Shown: positions 7,931-16,035, counted from the first letter of the stretch. The stretch: DNA of 38,501 nucleotides from an uncultured Oscillospiraceae bacterium (GCA_900540275.1 UQFO01000022.1:1-38501), one strand, 5' to 3'. The notes: a model not told the origin generated them from the sequence alone. Translations and numbers: made by a program.

Positions 7931-8425
7931 ATGCTTTGGAACGACGCCTCAAAAATTTACGCGAAAAAGATTTTAAACGACCGCCCGAACGCTGTCGCTA
8001 AAATAAAAGGCTCCAAAAAATACGCCTCTATCAAGGGTACCGTATCGTTTTACCAAACGCTGCGCGGAACGCTCGTCGTCGCGGACATCGCCGGGCTGCC
8101 TGTCGACCGGACGAAGTGCGGCAATTCCATTTTTGCAATGCATATCCATGCCGGAGGCTCCTGCACCGGCAACCAGGAAGACCCGTTTGCCGACGCGGGC
8201 ACGCATTTTAATCCTGAAAACTGCCCGCACCCGGAACACGCCGGCGACCTTCCCCCTCTTTTTTCTGACAACGGGTACGCATGGTACGCAATGCTTACCG
8301 ACCGGTTCAGTATAAACGACGTTATCGGCAAGACGGTAATCATCCACGCAAAGCCGGACGATTTTACCACACAGCCGTCAGGTAATTCAGACGGCAAAAT
8401 TGCCTGCGGTGTTATCAAAAGATGA
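7931..8425 (+). CDS. Cu/Zn superoxide dismutase family protein, cytoplasmic
   Basis: This 164-residue protein belongs to the family that dismutates superoxide to oxygen and hydrogen peroxide. All expected metal ligands can be seen: H71 and H73 in the AMHIHAG motif, H92 (GTHFNP), H100, H103 and D106 (HPEHAGDLP), and H139 (VIIHAKPDD). Cys78 (GSCTGN) and Cys159 (KIACGV) match the conserved disulfide pair. The ATG at 7931 is chosen because GAAAGGAG lies 9 bases upstream; an in-frame TTG at 7922 is too close to that site. There is no signal peptide, which is unusual because most bacterial SodC proteins are exported. The gene stands alone, next to the mobile-element junction, and ends before a bidirectional terminator. 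Confidence 0.88.
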   Translation: MLWNDASKIYAKKILNDRPNAVAKIKGSKKYASIKGTVSFYQTLRGTLVVADIAGLPVDRTKCGNSIFAMHIHAGGSCTGNQEDPFADAGTHFNPENCPHPEHAGDLPPLFSDNGYAWYAMLTDRFSINDVIGKTVIIHAKPDDFTTQPSGNSDGKIACGVIKR

Positions 8426-8465
8426 GCGCCCGCAGCAGGACGTGCCGCGGCAGCCGGCATATTTA

Positions 8466-8504
8466 AAAAAGAGTATGAGAAATTGGAATTCTCATACTCT
8501 TTTT
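8466..8504. terminator. Bidirectional terminator between the SOD and AraC genes
   Basis: A perfect 16-bp stem (8466-8481 with 8489-8504) around a 7-base loop starts with AAAAA and ends with TTTTT, so it works in both directions. It serves the convergent SOD gene (plus) and AraC gene (minus). Confidence 0.9.
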
Positions 8505-8535
8505 AAACTATGATGAAAAACAGCGGCTTTACGGG

Positions 8536-9387
8536 TTACAGCCAGTTGTCGCCAAACTGTTTTTTATACTGGTTCGGCGTACAGCCGTATACCTTCTTGC
8601 ATAGGTTGATAAAGGACTTGACGTTTGCAAAGCCGTTTTCAAGCGCGGCATTGGTAACGGTGTCGTGGTTATAAATCATATCCTTGAGCGCGTATTCCAG
8701 CCGCACACCGTTTAAGTATTGGGTAAAACTGCTTTCTGTGATGTTTTTAAAGTATTTGGAAAAATACGAAGGCGTCAGCCCCACAAGCGCGGCAATGTCG
8801 TTGAGCGTGATTTCCTCCTTATAGTTCTGTCCCATGTATTCAATTGCTTTCTTCGCGTAAATAAAATTTTCCTGGACATTCTGCGGATATCTGTTCTGCT
8901 TATGAACGGCGCATTCACATAGCAGGGTATGGTAAATATCCAGAAGCCGGGCGTTGATTTCCAAATCGGTATAATCGTCTTCCCCGCGGGATTGGTCCAG
9001 GTCGATTATCCTAAGTACGTTTTCCTTGATTTCTTTCTTCGCCTGCTCGTTATTTTCGACCTCGAACGCAATGCTGTCTATCTTTCTGCAGTAATTGCGC
9101 ATAAATTCATAGGAAAGCAGGATAACAAAATACTGGTAAATGGTGTCTTTATCCGGCACCGACGTCACATGGATGTCCTCGCTGTTGACAAAATAAAATT
9201 CCCCGTCGTTGATGGTTTGCTCCTTCCGCCCGATTTTCACATGCATCGTACCATGAATCATATAAACGATTTCCAACTCCTTGTGCCAATGCTGCTTTGT
9301 GTTGCAGCGGTAACCGGGCTTGTCCTGCATTAAAATTTTTGCGGGCAGGTTTTTCTCGTACTTAACCGATTCAAATGAATACTTCAT
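8536..9387 (-). CDS. AraC family transcriptional regulator
   Basis: This is a 283-residue protein. The N-terminal half is a cupin-like sensor domain (HWHKELEIVYMIHGTMHVKIG, then DGEFYFVNSEDIHVT). The C-terminal ~100 residues hold two helix-turn-helix motifs (EEITLNDIAALVGLTPSYFS and TVTNAALENGFANVKSFINL), ending with CTPNQYKKQF. Such proteins usually bind a sugar or related ligand and activate nearby catabolic genes. The ATG at 9387 has GAGGGAGAAG upstream; an in-frame extension to 9594 lacks any such site and is not typical of the family. It lies between the SOD gene and the secreted alkaline phosphatase. Its targets cannot be deduced from the sequence, but the adjacent phosphatase is a candidate. 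Confidence 0.92.
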   Translation of the reverse strand: MKYSFESVKYEKNLPAKILMQDKPGYRCNTKQHWHKELEIVYMIHGTMHVKIGRKEQTINDGEFYFVNSEDIHVTSVPDKDTIYQYFVILLSYEFMRNYCRKIDSIAFEVENNEQAKKEIKENVLRIIDLDQSRGEDDYTDLEINARLLDIYHTLLCECAVHKQNRYPQNVQENFIYAKKAIEYMGQNYKEEITLNDIAALVGLTPSYFSKYFKNITESSFTQYLNGVRLEYALKDMIYNHDTVTNAALENGFANVKSFINLCKKVYGCTPNQYKKQFGDNWL

Positions 9388-9626
9388 ATAAACTTCTCCC
9401 TCTCTGATTCCCTTCATAACACGTATCATGCTGAAAATATCCCGTACAGCCGCAATCCAAATAATAGCTGCGGCTAAATACTTCCCCTTGATTTTTGCCG
9501 GACATTTCAATCCTTTAGCGGGCGGATAAAGGCTATTTTTATTATAACAGAATGCAAGCAGCCAGTTCAACCTAAAAAGGCGGTTTCTTGTCAATTCATT
9601 TTATATCTGCGGCGCGTCCGCATAAC

Positions 9627-9660
9627 AAAAACGAAGGCGGTATTTTCCGCCTTCGTTTTT
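9627..9660 (-). terminator. Terminator of the alkaline phosphatase gene
   Basis: A perfect 14-bp stem (AAAAACGAAGGCGG at 9627-9640 with its complement at 9647-9660) and 6-base loop lie about 30 bases after the phosphatase stop. The A-run on the plus strand gives a U-tract on the minus-strand RNA. It can also act on plus-strand transcripts. Confidence 0.9.
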
Positions 9661-9688
9661 GTTGGTATATCCGAAATAGCCGCAGTAG

Positions 9689-12600
9689 TTATTTGGAAAG
9701 CAAATCAGTAATGGCTTTTGCCGCGTTGTCTACGTCCGACTGGGAAACGGAGATTTTATCCGGGCTGTAGGACGTCTTGTTATAAACGGCAAGCGCCGCG
9801 TCGATGGCAGCTGCCAGTTCGTCAGAAGGAGCAGCTTCCTTCTGCGCGTTGGCAATTGCCTTATGGAGCGCCGTATAATCAACGAGGTTTTCGTTGTTTT
9901 TATAATCGTAGCGTTTGCTGGTAAACCACGCGTCGCTGCTTACAGACGCGGTCATGTTATATTTGCCGGAACCGTTGAGGAACATGACTTCTACAGATTC
10001 CTGAGTCGTCTTAATGGTGTAGGAATACCATCCGCCGTATCCGTCAGCAGACCCTTCGAGCGCCCCCAGGTCGGTCCTGTTTTCAACCAGCTCCATGTCG
10101 AACGTCTCATCGCCGATTTTCACCTGCGGGACGTAGTATTCCGTACCGCGCATATCTTTAAAGTACACGGTTATTGTTTTTTCCTCGCCGGGCTCGGCCG
10201 GCTGAGACGGCTCGGTCGGTGCGGAAGGCTCAGTCGGGGCTTCTGTGTACTTCTGCCAGGAACCGGCTGAGCTGGAGGTCGCGACATACATATCGTTTTC
10301 ACCAATGCTTACTGCCGTCTTCGGGAAGGAATTCCACACTTTTCCGGTCGCTGAATCTACACGGTTAAAGACGACCGTATCCCAATCCTGCGGAATACTG
10401 GCTGTGTAGAGCTTACCGCTTTCGTCCGGCGCTGCAATGATTTTCTTGTCGCCGTTCTGCGCAAAAATAACGGCGCCGGCGTCTCCAAAGTCCCAGGTTG
10501 TTTCATTTTTGAGATAAATGTTCTTGTGCGCAACACCCTCAAATTCCGCCGAATCGTCCTTTGTAGGATCGAACGGTTCCTCAGATGGGTCGGTAGACTG
10601 TGAAGGCTCAGTCGGCTGCGACGGCTCTGTAGGTACGGAGGGTTCAGTCGGCTGTGAAGGCTCGGTCGGCTGTGAAGGCTCGGTCGGCTGTGAAGGCTCG
10701 GTCGGCTGTGAAGGGTCGGTAGGCTGTGAAGGCTCGGTCGGGGCTTCCGTGTACTTCTGCCAGGAACCGGCGGAGCTGGAAGCCGCAACATACATATTGT
10801 TCTCACCGATACTGACGGCCGTCTTCGGGAAAGTATTCCATATCTTGCCTGTTGCGGGGTCTACACGGTTGAAGACAACCGTATCCCAATCGGCTGGAAC
10901 GCTTGCCGCCCAGATTTTACCGGAATCATCAGCCTTTGCGATGATTTTCTTGTCGCCGCATTGTGCGAAGATAACGGCGCCCGCGCTCCCAAAGTCCCAG
11001 GTTGTTTCATTTTTGAGATATACGTTCTTGTGTGCGACGCCCTCAAATTCCGCTGAATCGTCCTTTGTAGGATCAAATGGTTCCGCCGGGTCTGTCGGGT
11101 TTGTCGGATTGGATGGGTCTGGCTCAGCTCCCTCAAATTTTGCCCAGTTGCCTGTCGTGCTGCCTGTTACACAGTACATATCGTTGTCCCCGCGTGCCGC
11201 AACCGGCGCGAATGCGTTCCATACCTGCGTGGTATCGCTCGGGTTGACGCGCAGGAAAATAATGCTATTGTAGTTGTCTTGGATTGTAGCGGACCATGTT
11301 TTGGAGCCGAGATAATTGAGCGGTACCCTTTCGCCACCGTCACACTGGACATAAAGCAGCGCGCCGTCCGTCGTAATATCCCACGAAGTCTGGTCCTGCA
11401 GATAAATCGTCATCGGTTTGCCGGGTTCCGTCGGCTTTTCGGGGCCGTCCGGGTCATAGTCGGACCATGTGCCATAGGCCTTTTGTGTTTTCTCGCCGCC
11501 GACAATCCTGTAAATTTTATTGAAGCCCGCGAACTCCAAATCCATCGTCTGGTACGTGCCGGAGCTAAAAATCAGGTTAAATTCCAGCGTGGTTTCGAGA
11601 ATTTCGCTGTCGGAAACCGTAATGGAATAAATGTTGTCTTTCACCAACTGCATCTTTGTGCCGGGCCATACGCCGAAATATGCGTCGCCCCAGGTATAGA
11701 AATTAGCATCCTTCCAGGATTCGGGTTTTTCAAAGTAGATAACGCCGGCTGTCGTGTGGTATTCCTCCCACTGGCCTGTCGCGCTGTCCGTGTTTTCGCC
11801 ATCCGTCACTTTGTACTTCTGGTTAAAGCCGTTAAACGGGATTTCAATTGTCTTACAGTCTTTGCCATTGCTGAACACAATTGAAAGCGGGTCTACGGGC
11901 TTTGTCGGCTTGCTGCGCTTTTCATCGATATGGTACGGGTTGCCCATGCCGGCAATATATTTTTGAATCTCCAGGACATCCTTGATATTTGCTATGCCGT
12001 CGCCATTTAAATCGGCTGCCAGAAGCTGGTCTTCCGTCAGGCTAATTTTCTTCGCGGCATATTTTTGGATTTCAAGAACGTCCGCAACGGAGGCCTTTCC
12101 GTCCCCGTTTAAATCGCCGACGATGTACTGGCCATCCGGCTTTGTCATTTCGCCCGCGTAGTCACGCAGGGTGATAGAATAAATGTTGCCGTCAACGTGT
12201 TCCATCTCTACGCCCGGGAACTCGCCTATAGAAACGGCGCCCGTCGTAAAGGCATAAGGGGTTTCCCATGTTTCAGGAAGCTCGAAAAACACCTTTCTTG
12301 CATCATAATCCGTAAAGTCCTTCTCGGGGGCTTCGCCGTAGCTTTCGTTTAGTACGTCCGTAATAAAATCATGGATAAAGGTATTGTCCACCTTATCGGA
12401 GGAGCAGAAATCCCATGCTCTTGCGCCCGCCGCGTACAGCGGAACATCTGCTCCCGTATGGTTGCCCGTGGAGAAGAGCGCATTGGTCAGGTCGGAAGCG
12501 GCAGCGCCGTCCGGTACCTTCAGCCCGCCCGTTTCGTGGTCGGCCGTGACGAGCAGGAGCGTGTCAGGATGCTCTTTGACGTAATTGTTCGCAACGTCGA

Positions 12601-13693
12601 TGGCCTCGTCGAATACAATCATTTCCTTTAGCATTTTGTCCATTTCGTTTTTATGGGCATAGGAATCGATATCCGAGCCTTCTATCATGGCAAAAAAGCC
12701 GTTTTCATTTGTTAAACGGTCCAGTCCCGCCTTAGTCGTATCAGCAAGCCTGGGCTGGTCGTCTGCCGTTATATAAGAGGTATGGAACGTGCCGAGAATA
12801 TTTTTGGATGGGTCAGCCGAGGCGACGGAAGCCAAATCGTTCACACGCACATAGTTGTTCGCCTCGATTGCCTCTTCCCTGTTATCGAAGTATGAGCCGC
12901 CTCCGCCAAACAGGACGTCCGCCTGCAAAAGCAGCTGCTGCGCGGCAATAGAGTTATAGGAATAACGGGCCGAGACATGCGCCGTAAAGCCAGCCGGGGT
13001 TGCGTGCGGCAGTACCTGCGTAACGATGACGCCCGCCTTGAGCCCTCTTGCCTTGGAAAACTCTATGAGGTTTTCCTTCTTCGTGCCGTCGGCAATCATA
13101 CCGACCATATTGTTGTTTGTTTTATAGCCTGTCGCCATGGCGGTTGCGGCAGCCGAGCTGTCGGTAACGCCGTCGTTTGAATATGTAGTGACCATTGTGG
13201 AATAGGGCAGCGTCTGCATTACAAGCTTGGAGCCTTTGTAAATCTCCCCGGCCTTCGCCTGCTCCGCGCCCATGCCGTCGCCAATCATCAGGATAACATT
13301 TTTCACCTTGTAATAATCGAGCGTGCCGCCGTATGTGGTTACGCCGGATTCAGTGGTTTTGTCATCCGCGTCAGGCAGGAATATCTGCCCGTCCTCATAG
13401 CCCGATATATCCTGCGTGCGCTCATTTGCTCCGTTGGAAAAATAAACGTCCGCCTTGCTGTCCGGAAGCTGCGCGCAGTATATGCCGTCCTTGTCTTTTA
13501 CCTTTTCTGTTGCAAGCGCGCCGGCTGCCGTATATGCGCTTATCTGCTCCCAGCCGAGCGTATTTCTGAAATATAACGTTCCCGCGCTTTCGGGGATGTC
13601 CTGAGCCGATGCCATTACGCCGCATACTGAAAACATTGTCACGACGATTGCAAAGGTGAGCATCCAGGAAAGCAGCTTTCCTACTTTTTTCAC
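9689..13693 (-). CDS. Secreted alkaline phosphatase with dockerin and multiple starch-binding-like modules
   Basis: This 1,334-residue exported protein probably removes phosphate esters at the cell surface. The GTG at 13693 follows GAAGGAGAGG and opens a signal peptide cut near ASA|QD (about residue 31). Residues about 38-104 look like part of a carbohydrate-binding module. Residues about 130-440 are an alkaline phosphatase: metal-site MIGDGMG, catalytic Ser179 in TDSSAAATA, EGSDIDSYAHKNE, TADHETGG and STGNHTG. A dockerin (about 524-584) has two Ca-binding loops (GDLNGDGKASVAD, ADLNGDGIANIKD). It sits within a CBM26-like module (467-516 plus 602-646) and is followed by a complete copy (651-746). 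Three related modules with VFNRVDP...WN signatures (761-855, 889-982, 1057-1150), Pro-Thr-Ser linkers, a further beta module (1172-1264) and a helical tail follow. Dockerin and starch-binding modules suggest attachment to an amylosome-like complex. Confidence 0.93.
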   Translation of the reverse strand: MKKVGKLLSWMLTFAIVVTMFSVCGVMASAQDIPESAGTLYFRNTLGWEQISAYTAAGALATEKVKDKDGIYCAQLPDSKADVYFSNGANERTQDISGYEDGQIFLPDADDKTTESGVTTYGGTLDYYKVKNVILMIGDGMGAEQAKAGEIYKGSKLVMQTLPYSTMVTTYSNDGVTDSSAAATAMATGYKTNNNMVGMIADGTKKENLIEFSKARGLKAGVIVTQVLPHATPAGFTAHVSARYSYNSIAAQQLLLQADVLFGGGGSYFDNREEAIEANNYVRVNDLASVASADPSKNILGTFHTSYITADDQPRLADTTKAGLDRLTNENGFFAMIEGSDIDSYAHKNEMDKMLKEMIVFDEAIDVANNYVKEHPDTLLLVTADHETGGLKVPDGAAASDLTNALFSTGNHTGADVPLYAAGARAWDFCSSDKVDNTFIHDFITDVLNESYGEAPEKDFTDYDARKVFFELPETWETPYAFTTGAVSIGEFPGVEMEHVDGNIYSITLRDYAGEMTKPDGQYIVGDLNGDGKASVADVLEIQKYAAKKISLTEDQLLAADLNGDGIANIKDVLEIQKYIAGMGNPYHIDEKRSKPTKPVDPLSIVFSNGKDCKTIEIPFNGFNQKYKVTDGENTDSATGQWEEYHTTAGVIYFEKPESWKDANFYTWGDAYFGVWPGTKMQLVKDNIYSITVSDSEILETTLEFNLIFSSGTYQTMDLEFAGFNKIYRIVGGEKTQKAYGTWSDYDPDGPEKPTEPGKPMTIYLQDQTSWDITTDGALLYVQCDGGERVPLNYLGSKTWSATIQDNYNSIIFLRVNPSDTTQVWNAFAPVAARGDNDMYCVTGSTTGNWAKFEGAEPDPSNPTNPTDPAEPFDPTKDDSAEFEGVAHKNVYLKNETTWDFGSAGAVIFAQCGDKKIIAKADDSGKIWAASVPADWDTVVFNRVDPATGKIWNTFPKTAVSIGENNMYVAASSSAGSWQKYTEAPTEPSQPTDPSQPTEPSQPTEPSQPTEPSQPTEPSVPTEPSQPTEPSQSTDPSEEPFDPTKDDSAEFEGVAHKNIYLKNETTWDFGDAGAVIFAQNGDKKIIAAPDESGKLYTASIPQDWDTVVFNRVDSATGKVWNSFPKTAVSIGENDMYVATSSSAGSWQKYTEAPTEPSAPTEPSQPAEPGEEKTITVYFKDMRGTEYYVPQVKIGDETFDMELVENRTDLGALEGSADGYGGWYSYTIKTTQESVEVMFLNGSGKYNMTASVSSDAWFTSKRYDYKNNENLVDYTALHKAIANAQKEAAPSDELAAAIDAALAVYNKTSYSPDKISVSQSDVDNAAKAITDLLSK
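10562..10747 (-). repeat. Tandem repeats encoding a PTEPSQ linker
   Basis: About ten copies of a 15-18-base unit (ggctgtgaaggctcggtc and variants) encode PTEPSQ/PTDPSQ repeats between two carbohydrate-binding-like modules. Pro-Thr-Ser linkers are common in multi-module secreted enzymes. The near identity of the copies suggests recent expansion, and copy number may vary or be collapsed in assembly. Confidence 0.9.
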
Positions 13694-13721
13694 TCCAAAA
13701 ACCTCTCCTTCTAAAATTAGG

Positions 13722-13815
13722 TAGGCTATTTTTTTATTTCCGCGAAACGGCAATAAAAACACCCAAATTACCGCCGCCTGCCTGTTGACATTGCTTCCCA
13801 TAAAAAAATAGCCTA
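13722..13815 (-). promoter_or_regulatory. Structured 5' leader of the alkaline phosphatase gene
   Basis: TAGGCTATTTTTTTA at 13722-13736 is the exact 15-base reverse complement of 13801-13815. The pair encloses about 64 bases that contain a smaller CGGTAAT/ATTGCCG stem. In the minus-strand transcript the second arm ends some 15 bases before the AAGGAGAGG ribosome site. A -10-like TATAAT (13823-13828, minus) lies just upstream, so the whole structure would be in the 5' UTR. It matches no riboswitch I recognise. Confidence 0.55.
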
Positions 13816-14006
13816 TGCTTTCATTATAAATAAATTCCCCTGATTTGATATGCTTATTTCATCTATTTTATTGTTGTTTTTTATGTTTCGACCGAAAACA
13901 AGCGGTTTTTGGCATTGTTTTTATGTCATTTTTTGTGTTGGATATGTATGAAAAACAAGCCATTTTTTTGGCCTAATAACGCTTGCCCCCATAAAATGGA
14001 AAACAG

Positions 14007-14040
14007 CCGCCCTTCCATTAACAGAAACATGGAAGGGCGG
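14007..14040 (-). terminator. Terminator of tspO
   Basis: A perfect 12-bp stem (CCGCCCTTCCAT with ATGGAAGGGCGG) and 10-base loop lie 30 bases after the tspO stop. A moderately U-rich run (CTGTTTTCC) follows on the minus strand. Confidence 0.75.
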
Positions 14041-14070
14041 TTACTATTTATGGCGCGTACGCGCGCTTGT

Positions 14071-14541
14071 TTAACGGTTGAGCAGATAAACGCCCAAATT
14101 CAAATATCCGGCGAAGGTCACCCACAACAAATATGGAATCTGCAACAGCGCCGCTGTTTTATTGATTTTCGAGAATGCGATTATCATCGCGAGAATCAGC
14201 ACCCACAGAATAACAAGCCAGATAAACGCGAACAGATATGCCTGCATGTTAAAGAAAATCAGGCTCCAAACAAAATTAAAAACCAGCTGGATTGCGTAAA
14301 GAACAAGGGCTTTTGTTTTGTTCCGGTCATCTGAAACAAAAATCAGATATGAGGAAATCCCCATCAGGATAAACAGGATGGTCCAGACAATTGGGAAAAG
14401 GAAGCCCGGCGGCGATAGCGGAGGCTGGTTCAGGTTTGCGTAAACATCCATGCTTCCCATAGTCAGCAGCGCGGACAGGCCGCCGACCGCAAGCGGAATC
14501 AAAAGGCATATAATGAGCGGTTTCCATTTAATCTGGTGCAT
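14071..14541 (-). CDS. tspO: TspO/MBR family membrane protein
   Basis: This 156-residue protein has five probable membrane helices, the TspO fold. Diagnostic segments are NQPPLSPPGFLFPIVWTILF, QLVFNFVWSLIFF and IPYLLWVTFAGYLNLGVYLLN. TspO proteins bind porphyrins and related ligands in the membrane and have been linked to tetrapyrrole handling and stress responses; the role here is not known. GGAGATGATACA precedes the ATG. It is flanked by its own terminator and the small 55-residue gene upstream, so it may be co-transcribed with that gene only by read-through of the hairpin at 14594. Confidence 0.95.
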   Translation of the reverse strand: MHQIKWKPLIICLLIPLAVGGLSALLTMGSMDVYANLNQPPLSPPGFLFPIVWTILFILMGISSYLIFVSDDRNKTKALVLYAIQLVFNFVWSLIFFNMQAYLFAFIWLVILWVLILAMIIAFSKINKTAALLQIPYLLWVTFAGYLNLGVYLLNR

Positions 14542-14593
14542 TGTATCATCTCCTCACTTTAGTCTATGCCGCAAATGAGCGCGATATGTAAAA

Positions 14594-14620
14594 CAGGCGC
14601 ACGGAAAAACCGCGCGCCTG
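14594..14620 (-). terminator. Terminator after the 55-residue gene
   Basis: An 11-bp stem (CAGGCGCACGG with CCGCGCGCCTG, one mismatch) with a 5-base loop is followed by TGTTTTA on the minus strand. It lies 14 bases after the small gene's stop and just upstream of the tspO ribosome site. Confidence 0.8.
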
Positions 14621-14633
14621 CCTGCAATATGCT

Positions 14634-14801
14634 TTATTGTTCGTCTTCCCCGCCGGGGCCGTCGCGGCGCTCCCTGTCGTCGGTAAACGCCTTTGTACTG
14701 TTTTGGGATGTCCATTGGTTGTTGCCCGCGTCCTTTTCGTTCTTTTCCCAATGAAATTCATCTGAACGCGGCGTATTCTGCTGTTTTTTATCCTCTGGCA
14801 T
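14634..14801 (-). CDS. Small hydrophilic protein of unknown function (55 residues)
   Basis: This is a short gene with all the signs of being real. AAAGGAGAGG lies a few bases before the ATG at 14801, there is an uninterrupted 55-codon frame to a TAA, and a terminator hairpin follows the stop directly. The product begins MPEDKKQQNTPRSDEFHWEK and ends RRDGPGGEDEQ. It is very rich in charged and amide residues, lacks hydrophobic segments, and is probably disordered. I do not recognise a family, though short disordered proteins like this are common in Clostridia. Longer frames on the same DNA (14554-14751, 14564-14893 minus) have no ribosome site and are rejected. Confidence 0.7.
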   Translation of the reverse strand: MPEDKKQQNTPRSDEFHWEKNEKDAGNNQWTSQNSTKAFTDDRERRDGPGGEDEQ

Positions 14802-14908
14802 ACAATCCTCTCCTTTGGCTTTAGCTTACCCGTTTCTGATTGGTTTATTAGCCGTCCAGTCAAAAATCCAAGCCAAGGGAAATTAGTAAGCACGCGGCGC
14901 GGGCAAAA

Positions 14909-15325
14909 TCATCCTATCCCAGCCTTCAGCCGCAGCATTTTAAAAACGTCCTCCAGCTGTTGCCATGTCAGCACGCGGTAATGAATCCAGCCGCCGCTTC
15001 CGCAGGGGTATTTATTGTCTATCAGCTTTTTCGTTTCCAGCAGGGCTCCCTCATACATTTTATCAAATTGGCTGTCAGCCAGCCTCAGCATAACCGTAAA
15101 AGCGCCATTCTCCGCAAAAATGTCGCAGAGATGCTTTCTTTTTAAAGAATATTTCAACCCCCAGCCGTAGTGTTTCCCATAAGGAAAGCGCATTTCTTTT
15201 TCTGCGTGCAGTTGATTTATCAAAAAATCGTCCGCTTTTTCAAGCAGCGCTTTCCTTTCTCCGCAGTATTCTGTAAATTCCTCGTAGGACGGCTGTGTTT
15301 GCCCGTCCAGCATTCTTTCGTACAT
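14909..15325 (-). CDS. DUF3788 family protein
   Basis: This 138-residue protein begins MYERMLDGQTQPSYEEFTEY and carries the typical DUF3788 core: FPYGKHYGWGLKYSLKRKHL, then TVMLRLADSQFDKMYEGAL and a Cys-Gly-Ser-Gly-Gly-Trp segment near the end. The function of the family is unknown; its fold resembles proteins that bind small ligands. Its ATG shares a base with the DinB stop (TAATG), so the two are translationally coupled. GGAGG lies upstream within the DinB gene. It is the last gene of a five-gene operon that begins with a WYL regulator. Confidence 0.85.
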   Translation of the reverse strand: MYERMLDGQTQPSYEEFTEYCGERKALLEKADDFLINQLHAEKEMRFPYGKHYGWGLKYSLKRKHLCDIFAENGAFTVMLRLADSQFDKMYEGALLETKKLIDNKYPCGSGGWIHYRVLTWQQLEDVFKMLRLKAGIG

Positions 15326-16035
15326 TATGTTATCCTCCGTTCGTGACGAAAGCATTTCTTCCCACCGCGTATATACTGCTTCCACTTGCAGCAATCATTT
15401 AAATGCAGTATGACATGGCGCGTTGGCGGCATGAGCAGTAACCCCGCTACATCTTTTTTGCCCCAATAATCAAGAAGCCACAGTGATTTTTCCTGGTTAG
15501 CCACTCCGCCGGCCTGCTTAATTGCCTCAAGCCCTTGCGGAGATACCTTGCGCTTTATGCCGTCTGCAGAAAGCGATTTTACAATATCGCGTGTCCTTCG
15601 CCCAACAGCATTTCGATACGCAGCAAGTTCTTTCAGGTCCAGCTGGCGGCTCAATTCCATAATCTCATCATCTGATAATGCATTCCCCGTGTCAGAAATC
15701 GGCGCGTTAAGGCGTCTTTTCCATTTGCCGTCAAACAGCTGCTCCCCACCGGCAGCAAGAATGCCCATTGTCAAATCTTCAATTCTCGCTATATGCCATA
15801 ATACCCATGCAATTGTTTCATCGGTTGAGGTTGGCATAATACTGTATTCGTCAGGCGTAAGGTCATTGAGCAGATAATCGACTTCATTTTTTTCAGTACC
15901 TGTCATCGAGGATAAATGCAGCCTGGAATGTATTTCAAGAAACAGCCGCTTGGCCCGCTCAAGCTGGTCCGGCTTGCGAATCGCTGCATTTAATTCCTTG
16001 TGCAGCCCACTTAGGGCGTCCCCAAAATATTTCAT
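15325..16035 (-). CDS. DinB/YfiT-like family protein
   Basis: This 236-residue protein has DinB-like helical-bundle signatures: ETIAWVLWHIARIEDLTMGI in the first half and a C-terminal RHVILHLNDCCKW segment. The histidines in these two segments are the usual metal ligands of the fold. DinB/YfiT proteins include thiol-dependent transferases and proteins induced by DNA damage, but the activity here is unknown. GGGGCTGATAAG precedes the ATG. The gene lies 37 bases after the glycosylase-like gene and overlaps the DUF3788 start. Confidence 0.85.
   Translation of the reverse strand: MKYFGDALSGLHKELNAAIRKPDQLERAKRLFLEIHSRLHLSSMTGTEKNEVDYLLNDLTPDEYSIMPTSTDETIAWVLWHIARIEDLTMGILAAGGEQLFDGKWKRRLNAPISDTGNALSDDEIMELSRQLDLKELAAYRNAVGRRTRDIVKSLSADGIKRKVSPQGLEAIKQAGGVANQEKSLWLLDYWGKKDVAGLLLMPPTRHVILHLNDCCKWKQYIRGGKKCFRHERRIT

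Larger units (their letters stand above)
13694..14070. other. Intergenic region upstream of the alkaline phosphatase gene
   Basis: This stretch holds the 5' leader and -10 box of the phosphatase gene, AT-rich DNA without a gene at about 13,830-14,000, and the tspO terminator. In-frame extension of the phosphatase into this region (to 13801) has no ribosome site. I see no other coding sequence. Confidence 0.6.

Noticed and set aside
9388..9594. A 69-codon N-terminal extension of the first AraC protein
   Set aside because: The downstream ATG at 9387 has a good ribosome site and gives the normal AraC length; the extension has no site.
10562..10747. A possible CRISPR-like array
   Set aside because: The repeats are contiguous coding units without unique spacers and keep the reading frame of the linker.
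10518..11273. A 251-codon plus-strand frame rich in Gly, Ser and Glu
   Set aside because: It is the antisense of the PTEPSQ linker and modules of the phosphatase; its repetitive product comes from the DNA repeat.
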